A stretch of DNA of 64,000 nucleotides. Source: Oscillospiraceae bacterium (GTDB taxonomy: Bacteria; Bacillota; Clostridia; Oscillospirales; Oscillospiraceae). The notes beneath the pieces were generated by a model. That model made no database searches. It was not told where the DNA came from and worked only from the letters and a program-made list of their open reading frames with translations. Positions within the stretch are counted from its first letter, which is position 1. Each line of letters begins with the position of its first letter. Of the stretch, positions 32,333 through 40,957 are shown in pieces. Where the stretch lies: the NCBI GenBank assembly GCA_020025515.1, contig JAHHRZ010000005.1, forward strand, positions 56,424-120,423, written 5' to 3'. Made by a program: the position numbers and the translations under genes.

Positions 32333-34378
32333 TCAGCCTTCCTTTAATCGCTCCAACAGCTGCATGGTATGGCACTGAGTCAGGTCAGCCTTGCCATGGG
32401 TGGCGATTAGGGTAATCGACAGAAATTTGTGCTGTCGTTCTTTTTGAAGTAAACCTGCCTCCTGGAAAATGTCCAGACAGGTCAGAAGTTGTGATAAGTG
32501 AAGAGGCCGCCCTGTATGCCGGACGATCTTCCGGCACAAACAGACAGGGTCCCCTGTGCAAGTGGGTCCAAGACGGCTTAAATATCGCCACACATCCGCC
32601 AAAGTCTGCCTGCTGGGCTGCATGGCCGCGGCGGCGGCAGGGGAGAGCACCTCCTGCCTGAGTAAGGTGTAGTCTGTGGGGTCTGCACTGCACGGGCATG
32701 GGCAGCTGGGCCGCACATCCAGAAGATTGACCTGCACCGAGCGGGTGCCCCGGAACTCATTGATCTGCAACGTACAGGCCAGGTCAACGATATCACCTTC
32801 GCAGACAGCCAAAGATTGGGCTGTGGCGGAAAAACAAATGGCGTTGATCCCATGGTGGCCCTGACGCAGCCGCAGCCGCAGATGCCGCCCGTTTCCCACA
32901 GGGGTCAGACGCTCAATCAGCAGATGCTCCAGCAGGAACACAGGCTTGGGACAGCCTGCTCCGCATGGCTCCAGCCGGGACAGGGATTCCACATTGCTGA
33001 TGGTCAGAAGCTCCGGGGAGATGGCACAGTCGATTTCCAGCACGGCTCTGGGACCAACCACCCCAAAGAACTGCTCTGCCAGCTTGCATACCTCCTGACG
33101 GAAGGTGTCAATCTGGTCTTTGGAGATGGTAAAGCCTGCGGCGAGCTCGTGTCCGCCGTAGCTTTCCAGAAGGGGGGACAGGGTTGTAAGGGAGGCGAAG
33201 AGATTGAATCCTCCGTAGGAGCGGGAACTGGCCTTGCCCTTTTCCCCGTCCAGACAGATGAGGAAGGTAGGACAGCAGTATTCCTCAGCCATCCGGGAGG
33301 CAACAATGCCCACAACGCCCTGATGCCAGTTGGCATTGGCCAGAACAATGGCCTCCGGGGTTTTCCCCTGGGGAAGCATGGACACGGCCTGTTGATATAT
33401 TTCCGTCTCCACGGCCTGACGCTGGCGATTCAGCTGACACAGCTTCCGGGCAGACTCCGCCCCACACTGGGGGTCCCGGGTGAGGAACAGGTCCACAGCC
33501 AGATCGATACACCCCATCCGCCCGGCGGCGTTGATTCTGGGAGCCAGCACAAAGCCGATGGAGCCTGCATTTAGTGTGGCCGGGTCGCAGCCGGCTTCCT
33601 CCATCAGACTGAGAAGTCCCGGCCTTTGGGTATGCCGGAGGGACTCCAGACCTCTGCGCACAAAGACCCGGTTTTCCCCCTGCAAGGGCATCACATCGGC
33701 CACAGTACCCAGACAGACCATGTCGGCGTAACGCTGCAAAATCGTTTCCTGATTGCCCTCCAGAGCGGCAGCCAGCTTGAAGGCCACTCCGACACCGGAT
33801 AAATTTTTGTGGGGATAGCCTCCGTCTTTTCGGTGGGGGTTGACCACGGCTGTGACCTCAGGCAGCTGGTCTTTGCATTCGTGATGGTCCGTGATTACCA
33901 GCTCAATTCCCAGTTCCCGGCACAGCCTTGCCTCACTGACGGCGGTGATGCCGCAGTCAACGGTGATAATGAGCTTCACGCCCTGCTGTGCCAGATGATG
34001 GATGGCGATGGCATTGAGGCCATAGCCCTCCTCCAGGCGGCCGGGGATGTAGGACAGACAGTCAGCGCCAAGACTGCGCAGATAGTCGGTCAAAAGACAG
34101 GTAGAGGTCACGCCGTCTACATCATAGTCTCCAAAGACCGCAATCCGTTCTCCCGCCGCCAGATAATGCCGGACACAGACCACCGCTTTGTCCATGTCTT
34201 TGAGGAGAAACGGGTCCGGCAGAGGCGCATCCGTGGACAAATACGCATTGGCTTTTTGGGGTGTGTTGAACCCCCGGGCGGCCAATACCAGAGCAGTAAG
34301 GGGGGCGTATCCCCCGGCCATCAGCCCGTTGACTGCTTCTGCAGCGGGTTGAGCTACATTCCAGATTCCATACTTCAT
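32333..34378 (-). CDS. recJ: Single-stranded-DNA exonuclease RecJ
   Basis: About 681 residues. 5'-3' ssDNA exonuclease of the DHH family, active in recombination and mismatch repair. Motifs: DYDVDGVTS (84-92), VDCGI (140-144), the name-giving DHH at 164-166, and the DHHA1 signature YGGHELAAGF further on; then an OB-fold domain and a C-terminal extension. I place the start at 34378 (MKYGIWNVAQ) by family length; an ATG four codons earlier is possible, and neither has a good ribosome site, so the start is uncertain. First gene of the nine-gene minus-strand run. Confidence 0.92.
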   Translation of the reverse strand: MKYGIWNVAQPAAEAVNGLMAGGYAPLTALVLAARGFNTPQKANAYLSTDAPLPDPFLLKDMDKAVVCVRHYLAAGERIAVFGDYDVDGVTSTCLLTDYLRSLGADCLSYIPGRLEEGYGLNAIAIHHLAQQGVKLIITVDCGITAVSEARLCRELGIELVITDHHECKDQLPEVTAVVNPHRKDGGYPHKNLSGVGVAFKLAAALEGNQETILQRYADMVCLGTVADVMPLQGENRVFVRRGLESLRHTQRPGLLSLMEEAGCDPATLNAGSIGFVLAPRINAAGRMGCIDLAVDLFLTRDPQCGAESARKLCQLNRQRQAVETEIYQQAVSMLPQGKTPEAIVLANANWHQGVVGIVASRMAEEYCCPTFLICLDGEKGKASSRSYGGFNLFASLTTLSPLLESYGGHELAAGFTISKDQIDTFRQEVCKLAEQFFGVVGPRAVLEIDCAISPELLTISNVESLSRLEPCGAGCPKPVFLLEHLLIERLTPVGNGRHLRLRLRQGHHGINAICFSATAQSLAVCEGDIVDLACTLQINEFRGTRSVQVNLLDVRPSCPCPCSADPTDYTLLRQEVLSPAAAAAMQPSRQTLADVWRYLSRLGPTCTGDPVCLCRKIVRHTGRPLHLSQLLTCLDIFQEAGLLQKERQHKFLSITLIATHGKADLTQCHTMQLLERLKEG

Positions 34379-34413
34379 CCCAATACACATCCATTATTTT
34401 TTCATTTCCTCTT

Positions 34414-34442
34414 ATTATAGCAAATCTTTTTACCCAGTACAA
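34414..34442 (-). promoter_or_regulatory. Promoter of the recJ-rel operon
   Basis: Minus strand TTGTAC (34442-34437), 17-bp spacer, TATAAT (34419-34414). The transcript would start only about 15-30 nt before recJ, giving a very short leader. Confidence 0.75.
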
Positions 34443-34501
34443 TAGAGAATTCTAATTTCCTGGGAAAACCAAGGACTTGAAACTACAAATTTGCAAAAAC
34501 T

Positions 34502-34511
34502 GTGCTATAAT
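34502..34511 (+). promoter_or_regulatory. Extended -10 promoter of the GNAT-like gene
   Basis: TGC followed by TATAAT (34506-34511) forms an extended -10; no good -35 is seen at the expected distance. Confidence 0.5.
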
Positions 34512-34540
34512 AGAGAAAACATCGCAAGGAGGACGGGACT

Positions 34541-35407
34541 GTGAGGCAGGCGTTTTTGGAAGAATTTCTGGAGCAAACGGGATTTCCCCCGGAGGGAAAA
34601 AAGGCTTTGATGGAGGTATACAAACAGGTGGATCTGTCCCGGATCACAGAGGAGTATCTGAAAACTTTTTCCTATGCACAGACGGAGGAACGACTGGCAT
34701 TTCTGGAAGAAGAAACCGGGATATCCCGGTATACACTGTGGATGCTGCTCCTCATATCTGCGGCGGAACATACCTGGGACAAGGAACTTCTGGAGCGGGA
34801 CATATTTTGGCAGACCTTTACAGACCTGCGCTACAAAGCCCTGGAGTGTTACGGGATGTATGGGGTCTGGGGAACCTTTGTGGGATTTTGGTATCCCATT
34901 TTCTTTCAGGGAAAGCTGCGAAAGCTGGGGCGGCTGGAATATGAGGACGGCGTCTATTCGGGAGCGACTCCGGTGCAGGTGGAAGATTATACCATCCATC
35001 CGGGAGATCCGGTGAAAATGCTCCACATTCCTTCATCCATGGAGGGGTTCGGTCTGAAAGACCGGTTGGACTCCTACGCTCAGGCAGAAAAACGGTTTGG
35101 TTCCCCTCTGATTTGTTTCTGTGACTCCTGGCTCTTATACCCGCCCTATGGAGAGGCTTTGGGGGAGGGGTCCAACATTTGGGACTTTGAACGGGATTTT
35201 CAGCTGTTAGAGACAAAGCCCTGCGAGAAATTTCATGATGGATGGCGCGTCTACGGAAGAGATTGGGAGAAAGATTTTGAAGATCTTCCGGAACAAACTG
35301 CCTTACAAAGAAAGCTCAAGGATTATTTTCGCTTGGGCGGAACCCCCGGTACAGGATTGGGGGTATTGGTGATTCAAAACGGGCGAGTGCTTACACGGAA
35401 ATCATAA
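34541..35407 (+). CDS. GNAT-like acyltransferase domain protein, function unknown
   Basis: 288-residue soluble protein that I recognise only loosely as one of the clostridial proteins with an N-terminal acyltransferase-like helical domain and a C-terminal GNAT-like domain. The N-terminal half (to about 120) is helical and acidic; the C-terminal part contains ILFHIPSSMEGF-like sequence (MLHIPSSMEGFGLKDRLDSY), a tryptophan-rich strand segment and an acidic DWEKDFEDLPEQTALQRKL. The acetyl-CoA pyrophosphate-binding motif Q/RxxGxG/A is not obvious. GTG start at 34541 is set by AAGGAGG 8 nt upstream; no ATG fits. Own extended -10 promoter and strong terminator, so monocistronic. Confidence 0.55.
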   Translation: MRQAFLEEFLEQTGFPPEGKKALMEVYKQVDLSRITEEYLKTFSYAQTEERLAFLEEETGISRYTLWMLLLISAAEHTWDKELLERDIFWQTFTDLRYKALECYGMYGVWGTFVGFWYPIFFQGKLRKLGRLEYEDGVYSGATPVQVEDYTIHPGDPVKMLHIPSSMEGFGLKDRLDSYAQAEKRFGSPLICFCDSWLLYPPYGEALGEGSNIWDFERDFQLLETKPCEKFHDGWRVYGRDWEKDFEDLPEQTALQRKLKDYFRLGGTPGTGLGVLVIQNGRVLTRKS

Positions 35408-35412
35408 AAAAG

Positions 35413-35446
35413 GCTGCTGCAAATCCGGGTTTGCAGCAGCTTTTTT
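35413..35446 (+). terminator. Terminator of the GNAT-like gene
   Basis: 11-bp stem GCTGCTGCAAA / TTTGCAGCAGC (35413-35423 with 35430-35440), T-run 35441-35446. The flanking A-run makes it usable for the convergent dehydrogenase gene too. Confidence 0.9.
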
Positions 35447-35464
35447 CTATTTTTGTAAGAATAA

Positions 35465-36211
35465 TCAGGTTCTGGCCATGCCGTCTACACTGAGGACCAC
35501 ACCGGTGATATAGGAAGCTTCATCAGAAGCCAGGAATACGAAGGCATTGGCAATGTCCTCAGGCTGCCCCAGACGACGCAGGGGAATTTGCTGAATCAGA
35601 GGTTCTACCATTTCTTTGGGAACGGCTCTCATCATATCGGTCTCGGTAATTCCGGGGGCCACGGCGTTGACCCGGATGCCCTTGGGGCCCAGTTCCCGGG
35701 CCAGAGAGATAGTCAGACCGTTGACGGCGAATTTGGAGGCAGGATAGGCAATGCCACTGGGCTGGCCGTAAATGCTGACCATGGAAGAGGTGTTGAGAAT
35801 CACACCGCTGCCTCGAGCAACCATGCACTCGGACGCTGCCTTCGTGGCGTTGAAAACACCTTTCACGTTCAAATCCATGACCTTATTGAAAGCTTCCTCC
35901 GTGTATTCGGTGAAGGGAGTGCTTTCGGAAATACCGGCGTTATTTATCAGAATGTCCACACGGCCATACTGCTGGATCACTTCTTGGAACGCGTTTTTTA
36001 CAGATTCCAGGCTTGCCAGATTGGGGCTGATACCAGCCACGGTGGAGTGGGGAAATTCTTCTTCCAATTTGGCAACGGCTTTCTCTGCCGAGGCCTGGGT
36101 GCTGGCAGTCAGGATGACGGTGGCACCCTCACGCAAAAAAGCCTGGGCGGTAGCAAAGCCGATGCCACGGCTTCCGCCTGTGATGATTGCAACCTTGTCT
36201 TTTAGTCTCAT
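35465..36211 (-). CDS. Short-chain dehydrogenase (FabG-like)
   Basis: 248-residue classical SDR oxidoreductase. Cofactor motif TGGSRGIG near residue 10, NNAG in ILINNAGIS (about 86), and the catalytic Ser-Tyr-Lys with YPASK near residue 152; the C-terminus ends SYITGVVLSVDGM. This is the FabG pattern (3-oxoacyl-ACP reductase), but FabG-like SDRs outside a fatty-acid cluster act on many substrates, and no fab genes are adjacent. The start at 36211 (MRLKDKVAII) follows GGAGG 8 nt upstream; longer in-frame starts precede that site. Monocistronic. Confidence 0.85.
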   Translation of the reverse strand: MRLKDKVAIITGGSRGIGFATAQAFLREGATVILTASTQASAEKAVAKLEEEFPHSTVAGISPNLASLESVKNAFQEVIQQYGRVDILINNAGISESTPFTEYTEEAFNKVMDLNVKGVFNATKAASECMVARGSGVILNTSSMVSIYGQPSGIAYPASKFAVNGLTISLARELGPKGIRVNAVAPGITETDMMRAVPKEMVEPLIQQIPLRRLGQPEDIANAFVFLASDEASYITGVVLSVDGMART

Positions 36212-36248
36212 ATCGAGTACCTCCATAAGTTTGTAGTAGTTGTTATTC

Positions 36249-36289
36249 ATTATAGACTGGGAACATCGCTGTTTCTGTGACTAGATCAC
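36249..36289 (-). promoter_or_regulatory. -10 and overlapping dyad upstream of the dehydrogenase gene
   Basis: Minus-strand TATAAT at 36254-36249. A dyad GTGA-ctaga-TCAC (36277-36289), flanked by TCTGT/ACAGA, lies where the -35 would be and looks like an operator replacing a consensus -35. Confidence 0.4.
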
Positions 36290-36381
36290 GATACAGATTC
36301 ATTTCCGTAAAATCTGAGTAAAGAACAGATGAGCTTGCGGCTTACAGAAAAGGAGCAGACAGGAAAGGCCGGCGGAAAGTC

Positions 36382-36399
36382 TTGTGCGATGTAGCACAA
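36382..36399. promoter_or_regulatory. 18-bp palindrome in the SDR-glgB intergenic region
   Basis: TTGTGC-gatgta-GCACAA, perfect 6-bp arms. Length and TTGTGn...nCACAA ends recall Rex redox-repressor sites, but the inner bases do not fit well. It lies about 150 bp upstream of the glg -35. The remaining sequence to 36535 is AT-rich with no other feature I can name. Confidence 0.35.
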
Positions 36400-36535
36400 T
36401 GAAACGAAGATTGCCTACATAATTTATATACATTGTCTATTTCCCTATGGAAAGAAATATGGTATTGTATTATATACAGGATTTTGTTTCATGTTTCACA
36501 AACAAAAGCGTTAGGTCTTTGAAAAATATGTGTTT

Positions 36536-36579
36536 TTCGACTAAAAAGGATTGAAGTTCTTGCGTAAACGGGTTATAAT
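36536..36579 (+). promoter_or_regulatory. Promoter of the glycogen operon with upstream element
   Basis: TTGAAG (36551-36556), 17-bp spacer, TATAAT (36574-36579). The 19 bp ending in the -35 (36536-36554) recur with one mismatch in the subtilase promoter at 58016-58034, at the same distance from that -35. The complement of the element contains TTAGTCGAA, one base from the Spo0A box TTTGTCGAA. Confidence 0.75.
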
Positions 36580-36646
36580 ATACCCAAGCTGGAAGGAACA
36601 TCCAATTTAGGAAGATTTCCTGCAGCCCGAGGGGACGAACATCTGT

Positions 36647-38530
36647 ATGGATAAGAAAACAAAAGGACTTTTGGAGGAATTCCAAAACGGTACCTGTCTT
36701 CTGGCCCATGAGCTGATGGGCTGTCACCGGGTCACCCGGCAGGGAACGGCAGGTTATGTGTTCCGGGTCTGGGCTCCTAATGCGCAAGCCGTCAGTGTGG
36801 TGGGGGAGTTCAACCACTGGGACACTGAGGATCTCCCAATGGAGCAGCTTTCCGGCGGAGTCTGGGAGGCTTTCACAAACCGGGGGGAGGAAGGCCATCG
36901 GTATCAATTCTATGTAACAAAGCAAGATGGCTCCGGAGTCTATAAGGCAGACCCCTATGCCACCAGAAGCGCAGTTCCCCCAGAGCCGTCCAGCTGTATC
37001 TGCACGGCGGAAAAGTTCCCCTGGGGTGACGGAAAGTGGATGCGGGACTTCCCAATGCACAGTCCCATGGCAGCCCCTGTTAACATCTATGAATTGCATA
37101 TGGGCTCCTGGAAGCGGAAAGAGGATGGCTCTTTCTACACCTACAGTGAGTTGGCAGACCCCCTTGTGGAGTATCTGGTGGATATGGGATATACCCATGT
37201 GGAGCTGATGCCTCTGGGAGAGTATCTCCGGGAGGAGAGCCTGGGGTATGAAACCATGGGCTTTTATGCCCCCACCGCTCGATATGGGAAACCTCAGGAT
37301 TTGAAAAGGCTGGTAGATACCCTGCACAAAGCGGGAATAGGTGTGATTCTGAATTGGGTGCCCGCTCATTTCCCAAAGGAACCGGCGGGACTCATGGAGT
37401 TTGACGGTACCTGCTGCTATGAATCACCTGATGCCCAGATCAGAGAGCATCCTGTGTATCCCACCAGATTCTTTGATTATTCACGCAATGAGGTTTGCAG
37501 CTTTCTGGTATCCAATGTGGTTTACTGGTTGGAGAAATTTCACATAGACGGACTCCGGGTAGGTTCCGTGGACGCCATGCTGTACTTAGATTATCACAGG
37601 CCCGATTACCACCCCAACCGGTTTGGCGGACGGGAAAATCTGGAGGCCATGGATCTGCTGCGGCGAGTCAACCGGGCGGCCCAGCAGGTCAGACCCAACG
37701 CCATCATGGTTGCGGAGGTGGCGCATACCTTCCCCACCATTACAAAGCCGGAGCGCGACGGCGGCTTAGGCTTCCTGTTTAAATGGAATACCGGGTGGCT
37801 GAAGGAAGTTCTGGACAATTTTTCGGATTCAGAAGAGCCAAACGGCCACGGGAAGCAAAAAGAGGCAATGGAGAATGCCTATGCAGAAAACTTCGTGCTT
37901 CCTCTGTCTCCCCATCCGGGGGCGACGGGAAATACTTCTCTGCTCAACAAAATGCCCGGTGATTATGATATGCGGTTTTCCGGACTTCGGGCGCTTCTGG
38001 GCCTTACAATGGCCCATCCCGGAAAGAAACTCCTGTTTATGGGAAATGAGTTTGCACACTTTGACCCATGGAACCCGCCAAAACCCTTGGACTGGGTGCT
38101 TCTGGACTTTGAGCGGCATCGCCAGATGCAGAATTTTGTCCGCACAGTGAACCACTTTTATCGGAATCGTCCTCCATTTTGGCAAAAAGAGCAGGACCAG
38201 GACGGATTTCAGTGGGTAACCTGTGAAGAGACGGAAAAAGGACTGTTTGCATTCCGCCGCATAGACGGACGAAGCAGGGAAGTTTTTGTGGTGTGTAATT
38301 TCAGCACGAGAACCTATGGGGCGTGTCGTTTGGGCGTGCCTCGCCGGGGCATTTATAAGCCGATCCTGTCATCGGATGAACTTCAGTTTGGTGGCAGCGG
38401 CGTGGAGCTTCCCACGGCAGCCAGCCAGAGCATTGCCTGCGGAGCATATAAACTGTCGGCGCAGTTCTGCATACCGGCCATGTCTGTGACCTATTATGTC
38501 CGGGAAAATCCCCCCAAAAAGGGAGTATAA
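36647..38530 (+). CDS. glgB: GlgB-family protein, probable inactive branching enzyme
   Basis: 627-residue GH13 protein with full GlgB architecture: N-terminal CBM48 (about 35-110), TIM barrel and C-terminal beta domain. Identity to branching enzymes is clear in FGGRENLEAMD, GGLGFLFKWNTGW, MPGD and PGKKLLFMGNEFA. The catalytic positions are changed: region I reads NWVPAHFP with Asn236 for Asp; region II reads GLRVGSVDAM with Gly306 where the nucleophile Asp belongs; region IV reads LPLSPHPG with Pro422-His423 instead of His-Asp. Only the region III Glu357 (VAEVAH) is kept. The frame is intact, so this is not a sequencing frameshift or a decayed gene. Likely a carbohydrate-binding pseudoenzyme. 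First gene of the glg operon; CGAGGGGAC precedes the ATG. Confidence 0.9.
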   Translation: MDKKTKGLLEEFQNGTCLLAHELMGCHRVTRQGTAGYVFRVWAPNAQAVSVVGEFNHWDTEDLPMEQLSGGVWEAFTNRGEEGHRYQFYVTKQDGSGVYKADPYATRSAVPPEPSSCICTAEKFPWGDGKWMRDFPMHSPMAAPVNIYELHMGSWKRKEDGSFYTYSELADPLVEYLVDMGYTHVELMPLGEYLREESLGYETMGFYAPTARYGKPQDLKRLVDTLHKAGIGVILNWVPAHFPKEPAGLMEFDGTCCYESPDAQIREHPVYPTRFFDYSRNEVCSFLVSNVVYWLEKFHIDGLRVGSVDAMLYLDYHRPDYHPNRFGGRENLEAMDLLRRVNRAAQQVRPNAIMVAEVAHTFPTITKPERDGGLGFLFKWNTGWLKEVLDNFSDSEEPNGHGKQKEAMENAYAENFVLPLSPHPGATGNTSLLNKMPGDYDMRFSGLRALLGLTMAHPGKKLLFMGNEFAHFDPWNPPKPLDWVLLDFERHRQMQNFVRTVNHFYRNRPPFWQKEQDQDGFQWVTCEETEKGLFAFRRIDGRSREVFVVCNFSTRTYGACRLGVPRRGIYKPILSSDELQFGGSGVELPTAASQSIACGAYKLSAQFCIPAMSVTYYVRENPPKKGV

Positions 38531-38633
38531 CAGTTGCAATGTTTCCCCTTGGCCTGTGCCAGGTCGGGATTCAAAAAATAAGACCAAGTAACGATCAAGT
38601 AAAGAATCCAATCATAGTAAGGAGAGACGCCCT

Positions 38634-39824
38634 ATGTATTTTCAGAAAAAACGCTGCATTGCGATGCTTTTGGCCGGAGGCCAGGGCAGCCGGCTGAAGG
38701 TCCTCACGGAGAATACGGCAAAGCCCGCTGTCCCCTTTGGCGGTAAATATCGGATTATCGACTTTCCCCTGTCCAACTGTGTGAACTCCGGGATTGATAC
38801 CGTCGGCATTTTGACCCAATATCAGCCCCTGGAGCTGAACGAGTACATTGGAAACGGTCAGCCATGGGGCCTCAACAAGTCCCACTGCTACGCCCAGGTC
38901 CTGCCCCCCTACGAGCGTCACGACAAGAAAAGCGGCTGGTATAAGGGCACCGCAAATGCAATCTATCAGAACCTTCAGTTTATTGATCGCTTTGATCCCC
39001 AATATGTACTGGTGCTCTCCGGTGACCATATCTACAAGATGGACTATGCGGCCATGATTGATTATCATGAAAAAAATGGTGCTGACTGCACCATCGCCGT
39101 ACGGGATGTTCCTCTGGCGGAAGCCAGTCGGTTTGGCATCATGAATACAAAGCCGGACGGCACAATTTATGAATTTGAAGAGAAACCCAAGCAGCCCAAG
39201 TCCACCAATGCTTCTATGGGTATCTATGTCTTTAATTGGAGCATCCTGCGTGAGTTCCTGATTGCAGATGAGGAAGACCCCAACTCCAGCAATGACTTTG
39301 GCAAGAATATCATTCCCAATCTGCTGAACTCCGGGCATAAGCTCATGGCCTATGCGTTCGACGGGTACTGGAAGGATGTCGGGACCATTGACTCTCTGTG
39401 GGAAGCCAATATGGACCTTCTGGGCAAGAACCCTGAATTTGAGATTCGTGGAGACGAGACACAGAAAATTAGTGCCAGAAACAATGCGCTGCCTTCCAGC
39501 TACATTGCCAAGGAAGCAAAGACGGTAAACTGTTTCATTGCCGAGGGCGGCGAAATTTATGGTACGGTGCGCCACTCCGTGATCTCCACCGGCTGCTCCA
39601 TTGGCGTGGGTGCTCTGGTGGAACACAGTGTGATTATGCCCAATGTCACCATTGCCCCCGGTGCCATTGTCCGCAATGCCATCGTAGGAGAGGACTGTGT
39701 GATTTCAACCGGTGCGGTGGTTGGCGGCGTATTTGTACCCGGCACCCAGCGTCAAATCAGCGTTCTGGGTAAGGGTCATACGGTGGAAGAAAATGCCGTG
39801 GTAGCTCCCGGCGAAGTGCGCTAA
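38634..39824 (+). CDS. glgC: Glucose-1-phosphate adenylyltransferase, catalytic subunit
   Basis: 396-residue ADP-glucose pyrophosphorylase, making ADP-glucose from glucose-1-phosphate and ATP. Nucleotide-binding motif LLAGGQGSRLKVLTENTAKP, the product-site stretch FPLSNCVNSG, catalytic-loop GDHIYKMD, and the substrate-binding FEEKPKQPKS and WKDVGTIDSLW. The C-terminal left-handed beta-helix shows hexapeptide repeats. AAGGAGAG lies 8 nt before the ATG. glgD follows after 17 nt; in Firmicutes GlgC and GlgD form a heterotetramer with altered kinetics. Confidence 0.96.
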   Translation: MYFQKKRCIAMLLAGGQGSRLKVLTENTAKPAVPFGGKYRIIDFPLSNCVNSGIDTVGILTQYQPLELNEYIGNGQPWGLNKSHCYAQVLPPYERHDKKSGWYKGTANAIYQNLQFIDRFDPQYVLVLSGDHIYKMDYAAMIDYHEKNGADCTIAVRDVPLAEASRFGIMNTKPDGTIYEFEEKPKQPKSTNASMGIYVFNWSILREFLIADEEDPNSSNDFGKNIIPNLLNSGHKLMAYAFDGYWKDVGTIDSLWEANMDLLGKNPEFEIRGDETQKISARNNALPSSYIAKEAKTVNCFIAEGGEIYGTVRHSVISTGCSIGVGALVEHSVIMPNVTIAPGAIVRNAIVGEDCVISTGAVVGGVFVPGTQRQISVLGKGHTVEENAVVAPGEVR

Positions 39825-39841
39825 GAAGGAGGAATACCACA

Positions 39842-40957
39842 ATGAAAGCACTGGGTATCATTTTTGCCAATATCTATGACAGCTCTCTGGGTGAGCTGAC
39901 CAACAAGCGGACCATTGCATCTCTGCCCTACGGCGGCCGGTATCGTCAAATTGACTTTATCCTGTCCAGCATGTCCAATTCCGGCATCCGCCACATTGGA
40001 ATTCTCACAAAGTACAATTATCAGTCCCTCATGCACCACATTGGCTCCGGTCAGGAGTGGAATCTGGAAATGGAAGAGGGCAGCCTGGAGTATCTGACGC
40101 CCTTCGCAATGAGTCATGACGGCACCTATCGTGGAAAACTGGATGCGCTGAACTGTGCCATTGAATTTTTGGAGAACACCAATGAGGAGTATGTGATCCT
40201 GTCTGACAGCAGCGTGGTATGCAACATTGATCTGCAAAAGGTTCTGGATCAGCATGTGGCCTCCGGCAAAGAGGTGACGGTCGTAGCGGTGGATGGTGTC
40301 GCAAACGGCATGAAGCAGCTGGACTTGGCAATTCGTCTGGACGAGTCCGGGGAAGTGGTAGACCTGGCCGTGGACTACTGTGCAGGTCCTGAGTATCTGG
40401 CAAGCATGGGCATCTTTGTGATGAAACGGGAACTGCTCATCAGGGTGGTAAAGGAATCTGTAGCCCGCAGTCTGTATCGTCTGGAGCGGGATTTCATGCT
40501 TCGCCAGTTTGCAACCAAGAAGCTCACAGTGGGCGTATATCTGTTTGCGGGAGTTGCGCTCTTTAACGAAAGCACTTTGGAGTATTATAAGAACAATCTG
40601 GCACTGCTGAACCCTGAGATTCGGCATGGCCTGTTTAATGCAGGCGGTACCATCTATACCAAGGTGCGGGACCGTGTTCCCACCGTCTATGGTGAGAATT
40701 CTGAAATCGATGACTGCATTGTGGCAGATGGCTGTGAGCTGGAGGGAAGCGCAGAACACTCTTTGTTCTTCCGGCAGGTTAAGCTGAAGGCCGGCGCAAA
40801 GGTTTCCAATTCTCTTATTATGAATGACTGCGTGGTTGGCGAGAATGCAGAGCTGGACTGCGTCATTCTGGATAAGGATGTGGTGGTTCATCCGGGTGCA
40901 CGCCTTGTAGGTACGCCGGAAAATCCCGTCATCATTAAGAGGGGGGAAGTTGTATGA
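39842..40957 (+). CDS. glgD: ADP-glucose pyrophosphorylase regulatory subunit GlgD
   Basis: 371-residue GlgC paralogue lacking the catalytic nucleotide loop: the N-terminus reads GIIFANIYDSSLGELTNKRT in place of the GGxGxRL motif, followed by SLPYGGRYRQIDFILSSMSNSG. By itself GlgD has little activity and modulates GlgC. The C-terminal beta-helix is present (DDCIVADGCELEGS). AAGGAGGA precedes the ATG. Its stop overlaps the glgA start by 4 nt, so the two are translationally coupled. Confidence 0.95.
   Translation: MKALGIIFANIYDSSLGELTNKRTIASLPYGGRYRQIDFILSSMSNSGIRHIGILTKYNYQSLMHHIGSGQEWNLEMEEGSLEYLTPFAMSHDGTYRGKLDALNCAIEFLENTNEEYVILSDSSVVCNIDLQKVLDQHVASGKEVTVVAVDGVANGMKQLDLAIRLDESGEVVDLAVDYCAGPEYLASMGIFVMKRELLIRVVKESVARSLYRLERDFMLRQFATKKLTVGVYLFAGVALFNESTLEYYKNNLALLNPEIRHGLFNAGGTIYTKVRDRVPTVYGENSEIDDCIVADGCELEGSAEHSLFFRQVKLKAGAKVSNSLIMNDCVVGENAELDCVILDKDVVVHPGARLVGTPENPVIIKRGEVV

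Noticed and set aside
36647..38530. Loss of GlgB catalytic residues as a frameshift or pseudogene artefact
   Set aside because: Conserved GlgB sequence lies immediately on both sides of each changed residue and the frame is uninterrupted, so the changes are substitutions.
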